Below are positions 1 to 6,816 of a stretch of DNA of 7,902 bases, in pieces (the first letter of the stretch is position 1; every line of letters begins with the position of its first letter). The translations under genes and the position numbers were made by a program. The DNA is from CAIOSQ01 sp044359885. GTDB taxonomy: Bacteria; Pseudomonadota; Alphaproteobacteria; CACIAM-22H2. The notes beneath the pieces were generated by a model. It saw only the letters and a list, made by a program, of their open reading frames with translations, had not been told where the DNA came from and made no database searches. Location: positions 1-7,902 of the forward strand of contig JBIKLI010000207.1 in assembly GCA_044359885.1 (NCBI GenBank). The letters are read 5' to 3'.

Positions 1-2498
1 CGGCGCTGACGCTGACCGACAAGGAATACCAGCTGATGCGCAACGCCTCGATCGCGGTGCTGCGCGAGATCGGGGTCGATACCGGAGGTTCGAACGTGCA
101 GTTCGCGGTCAACCCCGCGGACGGGCGTCTGGTCGTGATCGAGATGAACCCGCGCGTGTCGCGCAGCTCGGCCCTGGCGTCGAAGGCGACGGGCTTCCCG
201 ATCGCCAAGATCGCGGCGCTGCTGGCGGTCGGCTACACGCTCGACGAGCTGAAGAACGACATCACCGGCGTCACGCCCGCCAGCTTCGAGCCGACGATCG
301 ACTACGTCGTCACGAAGATGCCGCGCTTCACCTTCGAGAAGTTCCCCGGCACGCCCAATCTGCTGACGACATCGATGAAGTCGGTCGGCGAGGCGATGTC
401 GATCGGCCGCTGCTTCGCCGAGTCGGTCCAGAAGGCGCTGCGATCCTTGGAGATCGGCCTCGCCGGGTTCGACGAGCTCGAGATCGAAGGCGCCCAGGGC
501 GGCGCAAACCGCGACGCGATCCGCGCCGCGCTGGCCAAGCCGACACCCGACCGGCTGCTCGTGATCGCCCAGGCGCTGCGCCATGGTTTTTCGGTCGCCG
601 AGATCCATGCGGCCTGCAAGGTCGATCCCTGGTTCGTCGAGCAGATCCGCGAGATCGTCGCGGCAGAGGCGCGCATCCGGACCCGGGGCCTGCCGGCCGA
701 CGCGCCGGGCTGGGCGCGGCTCAAGGGCATGGGTTTCGCGGACGCAAGGCTGGCCGCGCTGTCCGGTCGCCCGGAGGCCGAGATCGCCGATGCGCGGCGT
801 GCGCTCGGCATCGTGCCGGTCTTCAAGCGCATCGACACCTGCGCGGCCGAGTTCGCTTCGCGAACGCCCTATCTCTATTCGAGCTACGAGGGCGACGGCA
901 TGGCCCCGGCCGAGAGCGAGGACGACGCCACCGACCGGCGCAAGATCGTCATCCTCGGCGGCGGTCCCAACCGCATCGGCCAGGGGATCGAATTCGACTA
1001 TTGCTGCGTCCACGCCGTCTACGCGCTGCGCGAGGCCGGCTACGAGACGATCATGGTCAACTGCAACCCGGAGACGGTGTCGACCGACTACGACACCGCC
1101 GACCGGCTCTATTTCGAGCCGCTGACGCCCGAGGACGTGATCGAGGTCATCCGCCGCGAGCAGTCGAACGGGACCGTTCTCGGCGTCATCGTCCAGTTCG
1201 GCGGCCAGACGCCGCTGAAGCTGGCCCATGCGCTGACCGTCGCCGACATCCCGATACTGGGCACGTCGTCCGACGCCATCGATCTCGCCGAGGACCGCGA
1301 GCGCTTCGCGCGGCTGCTCGAGCGCCTCAAGCTGAAGCAGCCGCCCAGCGGCACCGCCTTCAGCCTCGAGGAGGCCGAGGCCGCCGCCGCCCGGATCGGC
1401 TATCCGGTGCTGCTGCGTCCCAGCTACGTGCTGGGCGGCCGGGCGATGAAGATCGTCCACGACGCCGGCGAACTGCGCGGCTTCATGACCGAGGCCGCCC
1501 GGGTCTCGGGCAAGAACCCGGTGCTGATCGACCGCTATCTGCAGGACGCCATCGAGGTCGATGTCGACGCCCTCGCCGACGGGCGCGACGTCCACGTCGC
1601 CGGCGTGATGGAGCATATCGAGGAAGCCGGGATCCATTCCGGCGACAGCGCCTGCTCGCTGCCGCCCTATTCGCTGCCGCCGGCGACCACCGCGGAAATC
1701 GAGCGGCAGACCGCGGCGCTGGCCCGCGCGCTGGGGGTGGTCGGGCTGATGAACGTCCAGTTCGCGGTCAAGGACGGCGAAGTCCATATCCTCGAGGTCA
1801 ATCCGCGCGCTTCGCGCACCGTCCCCTTCGTCGCCAAGGCCACCGGCGTACCGATCGCGAAGATCGCGGCGCGCGTCATGGCCGGCGAGCCGCTGGCCGG
1901 CTTCGGCCTGCGTCCGCCGGCGCTCGACCATGTCGCGGTGAAGGAGGCCGTCTTCCCCTTCGCGCGCTTCCCGGGCACCGACGTCATCCTGGGCCCGGAG
2001 ATGAAGTCCACCGGCGAGGTGATGGGGCTCGACCGCGATTTCGGCCATGCCTTCGCCAAGGCGCAACTCGGCGCCAGTTCCAACCTGCCGCGCAGCGGCT
2101 GCGTCTTCGTCAGCGTCAAGGACCGTGACAAGCAGGCGATCGCCGCGCCGATCCGCAGGCTGGCGGAGATGGGCTTCCGGATCCTGGCGACGCGTGGCAC
2201 CGCCGGCGTGCTGCGCGCGGCGGGCATCCCGGTCGACGAGGTCAACAAGGTGCTGGAAGGCCGCCCGCATATCGTCGACGCGATGAAGAACGGGGACGTG
2301 AACCTGGTCTTCAACACCACCGAAGGGCGCCATGCCATGAGCGACAGCTTCAGCCTGCGCCAGGCCGCCCTGATGGGCTCGATCCCGTACTATACGACCA
2401 TGGCCGGGATGCGGGCGGCGGTCGAGGCGATCGCGGCGCTGCGCGCCGGCGCGCTGGAGGTCGCCCCGTTGCAGTCCTATTTCAAGACGGGTTTCTAG
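1..2498 (+). CDS. carB: Carbamoyl-phosphate synthase large subunit, 3' part (5' end outside window)
   Basis: This is the large subunit of carbamoyl-phosphate synthetase, a cytoplasmic enzyme that makes carbamoyl phosphate from bicarbonate, two ATP and ammonia delivered by the CarA glutaminase, for pyrimidine and arginine synthesis. The reading frame is open from base 3 and gives about 831 residues. Family members have about 1070-1100, so roughly 240-270 N-terminal residues lie upstream. Visible parts in order: the end of the first ATP-grasp half, with EMNPRVSRSSALASKATG from base 141; an oligomerisation region (about 540-900); the second ATP-grasp half, opening with GGGPNRIGQGIEFDYCC near 957 and carrying the matching EVNPRASR motif from 1794; and a C-terminal MGS-like allosteric domain from about 2098. 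That last domain keeps the TRGT and VNKVLEGRPHI stretches that bind effectors such as UMP and IMP in the E. coli enzyme. No frameshift or missing catalytic block was seen. greA follows 57 bases downstream. Confidence 0.99.
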   Translation, partial: ALTLTDKEYQLMRNASIAVLREIGVDTGGSNVQFAVNPADGRLVVIEMNPRVSRSSALASKATGFPIAKIAALLAVGYTLDELKNDITGVTPASFEPTIDYVVTKMPRFTFEKFPGTPNLLTTSMKSVGEAMSIGRCFAESVQKALRSLEIGLAGFDELEIEGAQGGANRDAIRAALAKPTPDRLLVIAQALRHGFSVAEIHAACKVDPWFVEQIREIVAAEARIRTRGLPADAPGWARLKGMGFADARLAALSGRPEAEIADARRALGIVPVFKRIDTCAAEFASRTPYLYSSYEGDGMAPAESEDDATDRRKIVILGGGPNRIGQGIEFDYCCVHAVYALREAGYETIMVNCNPETVSTDYDTADRLYFEPLTPEDVIEVIRREQSNGTVLGVIVQFGGQTPLKLAHALTVADIPILGTSSDAIDLAEDRERFARLLERLKLKQPPSGTAFSLEEAEAAAARIGYPVLLRPSYVLGGRAMKIVHDAGELRGFMTEAARVSGKNPVLIDRYLQDAIEVDVDALADGRDVHVAGVMEHIEEAGIHSGDSACSLPPYSLPPATTAEIERQTAALARALGVVGLMNVQFAVKDGEVHILEVNPRASRTVPFVAKATGVPIAKIAARVMAGEPLAGFGLRPPALDHVAVKEAVFPFARFPGTDVILGPEMKSTGEVMGLDRDFGHAFAKAQLGASSNLPRSGCVFVSVKDRDKQAIAAPIRRLAEMGFRILATRGTAGVLRAAGIPVDEVNKVLEGRPHIVDAMKNGDVNLVFNTTEGRHAMSDSFSLRQAALMGSIPYYTTMAGMRAAVEAIAALRAGALEVAPLQSYFKTGF

Positions 2499-2500
2499 CC

Positions 2501-2530
2501 GCACCCGCCCCGGTGGCGCTTGACGGGTGC
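2501..2530. promoter_or_regulatory. Inverted repeat between carB and greA (possible hairpin)
   Basis: GCACCCG at 2501-2507 is matched exactly by its reverse complement CGGGTGC at 2524-2530, giving a 7-bp G+C-rich stem with a 16-base loop right after the carB stop. No T run follows, so it does not look like a normal intrinsic terminator. It could be an mRNA 3'-end or processing structure, a weak attenuator before greA, or chance in G+C-rich DNA. Confidence 0.3.
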
Positions 2531-2555
2531 CGGACCGCCGCGACAAGCTTGGGGC

Positions 2556-3029
2556 ATGGACAAGATCCCCATGACCAAGGAGGGCTATGCCCGCCTTGAG
2601 ACCCGTCTTCGGACGCTGAAGAGCGTCGAACGCCCCGCGATCATCCGTGCGATCGCCGAGGCGCGCGAGCACGGCGACCTGTCCGAGAACGCCGAGTACC
2701 ACGCCGCGCGCGAGCGCCAGTCCCTCATCGAGGGGCAGATCGCCGACCTGGAGGACAAGCTGGCCCGCGCCGACACGATCGACGTGTCGCAACTGACCGG
2801 CAAGCAGGTCAAGTTCGGGGCCCATGTCACCCTCGCCGACGAGGACACCGACGAGAAGACGACCTATCAGCTGGTCGGGCAGGAGGAAGCCGATATCGAC
2901 CGCGGGCTGCTGGCGATCACCTCGCCGCTCGCCCGGGCGCTGATCGGCAAGCAGACCGGCGACAGCGTCGAGGTCGTGACGCCCAAGGGCTCGAAGGCCT
3001 ACGAGATCGTCAAGGTCGTGTTCCGCTGA
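2556..3029 (+). CDS. greA: Transcription elongation factor GreA
   Basis: GreA enters the secondary channel of RNA polymerase and stimulates cleavage of backtracked transcripts, rescuing stalled elongation complexes. The 157-residue product is the usual family length. The N-terminal coiled-coil hairpin covers about residues 1-75 and holds the conserved tip stretch EHGDLSENAEYHAA, including the acidic residues used in cleavage. The C-terminal FKBP-like domain (about 80-157) holds YQLVGQEEAD, ITSPLARALIGK and GDSVEV. The ATG at 2556 is chosen because MDKIPMT is the typical alphaproteobacterial GreA start. A TTG in frame at 2520 would add 12 residues unlike the family, and the ATG at 2571 would trim the conserved start. 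No clear Shine-Dalgarno sequence stands before 2556; the GGGG at 2551-2554 is too close. It lies 57 bases after carB and 19 bases before the transporter gene, so one transcript is plausible. Confidence 0.97.
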   Translation: MDKIPMTKEGYARLETRLRTLKSVERPAIIRAIAEAREHGDLSENAEYHAARERQSLIEGQIADLEDKLARADTIDVSQLTGKQVKFGAHVTLADEDTDEKTTYQLVGQEEADIDRGLLAITSPLARALIGKQTGDSVEVVTPKGSKAYEIVKVVFR

Positions 3030-3048
3030 GGCGCCACCGGCCACCTGC

Positions 3049-4344
3049 ATGACCGACGGCGTCGCCGCCCCTCCGTCCTTCGCGGCGGCGCTGCGTTTCT
3101 GGCTGAAGCTGGGCTGCCTCGGCTTCGGCGGGCCTGCCGCGCAGATCGCGATGATGCAGGCCGAACTGGTCGACCGGCTGCGCTGGATCGACCAGCGTTC
3201 CTTCCTGCGCGGGCTCAATTTCTGCACCCTGCTTCCAGGACCGGAAGCGCAGCAGCTGGCCACCTATGCCGGCTGGCGGCTGCATGGGCTGGCCGGCGGC
3301 GTCGCCGCGGGGGCGCTGTTCGTGCTGCCCGGCGCGCTCGTCCTGCTGCTGCTGTCCTGGATCCTGGCCGCCGGGCGTCATCTGCCCGCCGTCGCCGCCA
3401 TTTTCGACGGCCTCAAGCCCGTGGTCGTCGCGATCGTGGCCCATGCCGTCTGGCGGCTCGGCCGGCGGGCGCTTGCGTCGTGGCACGCCCGGGCGCTGGC
3501 CGCGTCCGCTTTCGTGGCGCTGTTCGTTCTCGGCATCGACTTTCCTGTCCTGGTGCTGGTGGCCGGTCTCGTCGGCTGGCTCGCCGGGCGCGGTGGGGCT
3601 TCCCCCTTCGTGCCGGGCCAGCCGGCGGCGGCGCCGGAGGAAGTGGACGGAGCGCCAGACGCGGCCGGGCCGGCGTTCTGGCCGCGCCTCGCACGCGTCG
3701 CGGCGATCTATGGCGTGCTGCTCGCGGTGCCGGTCGGCGCCTGCGTCGCCATCCTTGGCGCGGACCCGTTCCTCGACATGGCGATCCTCTTCACCAAGGC
3801 CGCCTTCGTGACTTTCGGCGGGGCCTATGCCGTGCTGCCCTATGTCGCCGACCATGCGGTGCGCGAGCTGGGCTGGCTCAGCCCGGCGCAGATGCTCGAC
3901 GGTCTCGCCTTGGCGGAGACGACGCCGGGTCCGCTGATCCTGGTGCTTCAATATGTCGGCTTCTTTGCCGCGTGGCAGGCCGCCGCGCCGGACTCGCGGC
4001 TGGGCGCCGCCATCGCCGGTGCGGCGCTGACGACCTGGACGACCTTTCTGCCCAGCTTTGCGCTGGTGCTGCTCATGGCCCCCTATGTCGAGCGGCTGCA
4101 TACCGATGCGCGGATCGGCTCGGCGCTGGGCGCGATCACCGCCGCCGTCGTCGGCGTCATCCTCAACCTGGCCGTGTTCCTGGCCGGCGCGATCCTGCTG
4201 CCGGCGGCGGGCGGGGTCGACTGGATCGCGGCCGCCATTGCCGCCGCCGCGCTGGCGGCGATGATCCGCTGGGGCGTCGCCATCCACTGGCTCGTGGTGG
4301 CCGGTTCCGTGATCGGCGCCGCCCGCGCGCTGCTCGGGATCTGA
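3049..4344 (+). CDS. chrA: ChrA-type chromate transporter (long-chain, two CHR domains)
   Basis: This inner-membrane protein belongs to the CHR family, whose studied members export chromate and confer chromate resistance. The 431-residue length fits the long-chain type with two homologous halves. The N-terminal half (about 10-180) carries GFGGP (25-29) and LLPGPEAQQLATYAGW (61-76). The C-terminal half (about 215-431) repeats the pattern with FVTFGGAYAVLPYV (253-266) and ETTPGPL (290-296). Hydrophobic membrane segments are frequent, for example around 83-107, 122-138, 148-180, 218-236, 318-345 and 359-386. A polar linker rich in Pro, Ala and acidic residues (about 183-208) separates the halves. 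The ATG at 3049 begins 19 bases after greA; GAGG at 3028-3031 is too far upstream to be a good ribosome site, and no better start was seen in frame. Family membership is secure. That chromate is the natural substrate here is an inference, and no chrB or other resistance gene is in the window. Confidence 0.93.
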   Translation: MTDGVAAPPSFAAALRFWLKLGCLGFGGPAAQIAMMQAELVDRLRWIDQRSFLRGLNFCTLLPGPEAQQLATYAGWRLHGLAGGVAAGALFVLPGALVLLLLSWILAAGRHLPAVAAIFDGLKPVVVAIVAHAVWRLGRRALASWHARALAASAFVALFVLGIDFPVLVLVAGLVGWLAGRGGASPFVPGQPAAAPEEVDGAPDAAGPAFWPRLARVAAIYGVLLAVPVGACVAILGADPFLDMAILFTKAAFVTFGGAYAVLPYVADHAVRELGWLSPAQMLDGLALAETTPGPLILVLQYVGFFAAWQAAAPDSRLGAAIAGAALTTWTTFLPSFALVLLMAPYVERLHTDARIGSALGAITAAVVGVILNLAVFLAGAILLPAAGGVDWIAAAIAAAALAAMIRWGVAIHWLVVAGSVIGAARALLGI

Positions 4345-4411
4345 CCGCGGCCGCGCGCGATACGCGATCCGAAGATCGGTTTCCGGATCGGCGTCCGGCG
4401 TGCCGCGGCGC
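4345..4411. terminator. Convergent intergenic hairpin between chrA and the FGE gene (candidate terminator)
   Basis: This 67-base gap separates two converging genes. CGATCC at 4365-4370 pairs with GGATCG at 4385-4390, and GAA at 4371-4373 pairs with TTC at 4381-4383. That gives a 9-bp stem with one bulged base (4384) and a 7-base loop. A second palindrome, CGCGGCCGCG, lies at 4346-4355. The position suits a two-way transcription end, but neither strand has a T run after the stem, so termination may need Rho or may depend on the stem differently. Confidence 0.4.
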
Positions 4412-5401
4412 TCAGCCGGGCCGCCGATCCTCGACGCGGATGACGCAGCGAAAGCCGATATGACCGGTCGGGGTGTCGACGGCCTGGGGATGACGCGCCG
4501 CCGGCCGGTAGCGCTGGCAGTAATTCGCCGCGCAGAGATGCGACCCGCCCTTGATGACCTTGCGCGGCGTGCGCGCCGAATTCAGCGGATCGAGGCTGTG
4601 CAACGCGTCGCCGCCACGCGGGTTTTGCGGCACGCAGCAGGGCGCCGTGGGCCGTGCGTGCAGTCCCCACCAGTCGTCGGTCCACTCCCACACATTGCCG
4701 ATCATGTCGTGCAGGCCGAACGCGTTGGCGGGATAGTGGCCCACGGGCGACGTGCGCGGCCAGCCGTCCAGGCAGGCGTTCTCGTGCGGAAATCCGCCCT
4801 GCCAGTAATTGGCCAGCAGGGTTCCGCCGGGAGCCAGTTCGTCGCCCCAGGCGTACTCGGCTCCGTCGAGCCCGCCACGGGCCGCGCACTCCCATTCGGC
4901 CTCGGTCGGCAGCGATCTGCCGGCCCAGTCCGCATACGCAGCCGCGTCCGCCCAGGCCACATGCACCACCGGGTGCTCGGGCAGCGACCGCCAGGTGCTG
5001 CCGGGCCCAAGCGGCTGGCGCCAATGCGCGCCGGCACGGAACCGCCACCAGGGCGCGCGCGGGTCGGCGACGTCGTCGGCGGATGGGGTCGGATCCGGGT
5101 CGAAGACCCATGAGCCCGGCACCGCCGGTCCGGGCGCCATCCCCGGATCGCCGCCGGGGGCGACGGCACGCTCGGCCAGCGTCAGATAGCCCGTGGCGTC
5201 GACGAAGCGACCGAACTGACGATTGGTGACGGGCGTGCGGTCCATCAGGAAGGCATCGACATGCACCCGGCGGACCGGTGCCTCCTCCGGATAGAAGCGG
5301 TCGCTGCCCATGGCGAAGACGCCGCCGGGCACCAGCCGCACGGCGCCGCGAGAGGCGACGGCGCCGGCTACTTCCTGAAGACGGGCGAGATGTTGGTCCA
5401 T
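4412..5401 (-). CDS. Formylglycine-generating enzyme (sulfatase-modifying factor, FGE/SUMF1 family)
   Basis: FGE uses oxygen and copper to convert the active-site cysteine of type I sulfatases to formylglycine, without which they are inactive. The 329-residue protein shows the family fold from LVPGGVFAMGSD (23-34) onward: PVTNRQFGRFV (57-67), HPVVHVAWADAAAYADWAGR (143-162), LPTEAEWECAARGG (164-177), NAFGLHDMIGNVWEWTDDWW (226-245), then GGSHLC (285-290) and GFRC near the end. Cys290 and Cys295, five residues apart, match the two catalytic cysteines of the human enzyme (C336 and C341). Both codons were checked at 4532-4534 and 4517-4519. There is no signal peptide, so it should act in the cytoplasm on newly made sulfatase. 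The ATG at 5401 overlaps the end of the sulfatase gene by 34 bases, which suggests translational coupling. No strong Shine-Dalgarno sequence is seen, and GTG at 5341 (residue 21) is an alternative start. Confidence 0.94.
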   Translation of the reverse strand: MDQHLARLQEVAGAVASRGAVRLVPGGVFAMGSDRFYPEEAPVRRVHVDAFLMDRTPVTNRQFGRFVDATGYLTLAERAVAPGGDPGMAPGPAVPGSWVFDPDPTPSADDVADPRAPWWRFRAGAHWRQPLGPGSTWRSLPEHPVVHVAWADAAAYADWAGRSLPTEAEWECAARGGLDGAEYAWGDELAPGGTLLANYWQGGFPHENACLDGWPRTSPVGHYPANAFGLHDMIGNVWEWTDDWWGLHARPTAPCCVPQNPRGGDALHSLDPLNSARTPRKVIKGGSHLCAANYCQRYRPAARHPQAVDTPTGHIGFRCVIRVEDRRPG

Positions 5402-6786
5402 GCGCGCGGCGGCAGCGAGGCGTTCCAGGCTTCGTAGCGCGCCATCAGTTCGGCGAACATGTCTGGATGCTCGGCCGAACGGTCATGCTGTTCGGCCGGG
5501 TCGAGCGCCAGGTCGAAGAGCCGGGCGATGCCGTTGCGCGGCTCCAGATAGAGCTTCCAGCGTCCCATGCGCACGGCCGAGTAGCCGGCGAGTTTCCAGA
5601 ACAGCACCTCGTGCGGTTCGCCCGCCTTCTCGCCGCGCAGATAGGGCAGCAGGTCGACGCCGTCGAGCGGCTGCGACGCCGAGGTGGACACGCCGCAGGC
5701 GGCCGCGATCGTGGGCAGGATGTCCAGCGTGCTGACCGGCCGGGAGAATTCGAGCCCGGCGGGAATGCGGCCGGGCCATTTCATCACGAAGGGCATGCGG
5801 ATGCCGCCCTCCAGTGTCGTGTACTTGCCCCCCGAGAACGGCGCGTTGCTGCCCGGCCGGCTGAGCGCGCAGCCATTGTCGCTGACGAATATCACGAAGG
5901 TGTCGTTCTCGACGCCGGCTTCGCGCAGGGCCTGCAGCACGGCCCCGACCACGTCGTCCTGCGCCTTCAGCATCGCGTTGTAGCCACGCTGGGCGATGTT
6001 CGGGATCGTCGGCCGCAGCGCCTCGAAATAGCTGCGCGGCACCTGCAGCGGCGGTACCGGGGAGTTCATCGGGAAATAGAGCAGGAAGGGCTCCGCGGCG
6101 CGCGCCCGCTCGCGGACATAGTCGACGGCGCGGTCGCGGAAATAGAACATCAGGTACTCGTCGACCTCGACGATCTCGCCGTCGCGCCGGATCTGGTTCA
6201 GTCCGGCCCGGGTCCAGGCCGTATCCGCCGCCTCATCGTGGAAATCGACCTTGAGGCTGAAGAACGACGGGTCTTCGGGGTTCGTCGCCTGCAGGCTGGT
6301 GTTGCCGTAGAACACGACGGAATGCTTGAAGCCGCGGCGATGGGGCACGAAATCCGGGCCATGGCCCAGATGCCATTTGCCGATCACCGCGGTGTGGTAG
6401 CCGGCGGCGCTGAACAATTCTCCGAAGTTCCGTTCCGAAAGCGGGATGCCCCGGCGCAGGAATTCCGCCTCGCCCTGCAGCGGCGCCAGGCTGCCGTCGT
6501 CCAACCGCACCTCGCGGCGTTCCGGGAAGGCGCCGGAGGAAACCTGCTGCTCGAATCCGAAACGCTGCTGATAGCGCCCTGTGACGAGGCCGGCGCGCGA
6601 GGGGCTGCACAGCGGTGCCGACGAGTAGCCGGCGGTGAACCGCACGCCGTCGCGGCCGATGCCGTCGATATGCGTGGTCTCGACGAGGCGGTTCCCATAG
6701 GAAGACACGTCGCCATGGCCCATGTCGTCGGCGAGGATCACGACGACGTTCGGTCGCCGGGGCAATCCGGCCGGCGGCGCGCTCAC
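5368..6786 (-). CDS. Type I (formylglycine-dependent) sulfatase, arylsulfatase A-like
   Basis: Members hydrolyse sulfate esters using a formylglycine made from a cysteine. The 472-residue protein has the N-terminal metal-site motif ILADDMGHGD (17-26, with D20 and D21) and the signature CSPSRAGLVTGR (60-71). Cys60 is therefore the predicted formylglycine site, and its TGC codon was confirmed at 6607-6609. GKWHLG (136-141) supplies K137 and H139, FVSDNG (300-305) supplies D303 and N304, and GGKYTTLEGG (319-328) supplies K321. The C-terminal part around 395-455 (MGRWKLY, LFDLALDPAEQHD) fits the usual C-terminal domain. An oddity is NSPVPPLQVP (241-250), where relatives normally have a histidine at the position of Val244. 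The GTG start at 6786 is supported by AAGGAG eight bases upstream. No signal peptide is visible, so the enzyme is predicted to be cytoplasmic. It follows the binding-protein gene by 30 bases and overlaps the FGE gene by 34. The substrate cannot be told from sequence. Confidence 0.95.
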   Translation of the reverse strand: MSAPPAGLPRRPNVVVILADDMGHGDVSSYGNRLVETTHIDGIGRDGVRFTAGYSSAPLCSPSRAGLVTGRYQQRFGFEQQVSSGAFPERREVRLDDGSLAPLQGEAEFLRRGIPLSERNFGELFSAAGYHTAVIGKWHLGHGPDFVPHRRGFKHSVVFYGNTSLQATNPEDPSFFSLKVDFHDEAADTAWTRAGLNQIRRDGEIVEVDEYLMFYFRDRAVDYVRERARAAEPFLLYFPMNSPVPPLQVPRSYFEALRPTIPNIAQRGYNAMLKAQDDVVGAVLQALREAGVENDTFVIFVSDNGCALSRPGSNAPFSGGKYTTLEGGIRMPFVMKWPGRIPAGLEFSRPVSTLDILPTIAAACGVSTSASQPLDGVDLLPYLRGEKAGEPHEVLFWKLAGYSAVRMGRWKLYLEPRNGIARLFDLALDPAEQHDRSAEHPDMFAELMARYEAWNASLPPRAWTNISPVFRK

Positions 6787-6794
6787 GGTTCCTG

Positions 6795-6800
6795 CTCCTT
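6795..6800 (-). promoter_or_regulatory. Ribosome binding site of the sulfatase gene
   Basis: AAGGAG on the minus strand ends eight bases before the GTG at 6786. It is one of the two clear Shine-Dalgarno sequences seen in the window, and it decides the non-ATG start of the sulfatase. Confidence 0.8.
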
Positions 6801-6803
6801 CAT

Positions 6804-6815
6804 GCCGGCGCCGGC
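6804..6815. repeat. 12-bp perfect palindrome between the binding-protein and sulfatase genes
   Basis: GCCGGCGCCGGC reads the same on both strands and fills much of the 30-base gap between the two genes, just upstream of the sulfatase ribosome site. It could form a small hairpin or be an operator half-site pair. In DNA this rich in G+C it may equally be chance. Confidence 0.35.
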
Positions 6816-6816
6816 C

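Noticed and set aside
1001..2128. Plus-strand 375-codon open frame inside carB.
   Set aside because: Arg-rich alternate-frame reading of carB, whose own frame is intact with conserved motifs throughout.
2520..2555. Upstream TTG start for greA, and a TTGACG that looks like a -35 box in the same place.
   Set aside because: The extra 12 residues do not resemble GreA N-termini. The -35-like hexamer has only ACAAGC at the expected -10 position, and its transcript would begin almost at the start codon.
3010..4287. Minus-strand 425-codon open frame opposite chrA.
   Set aside because: Low-complexity Arg/Gly/Gln-rich shadow of a well-supported membrane protein gene. No ribosome site was seen.
4345..4411. 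A standard intrinsic terminator between the converging genes.
   Set aside because: The stem is present but neither strand has the T run required, so it is listed only as a candidate hairpin at modest confidence.
4083..5111. Minus-strand open frame of 342 codons across the chrA end and the FGE gene.
   Set aside because: Arg/Ala/Pro-rich out-of-frame translation that overlaps two genes with full family motifs. No start signal or domain supports it.
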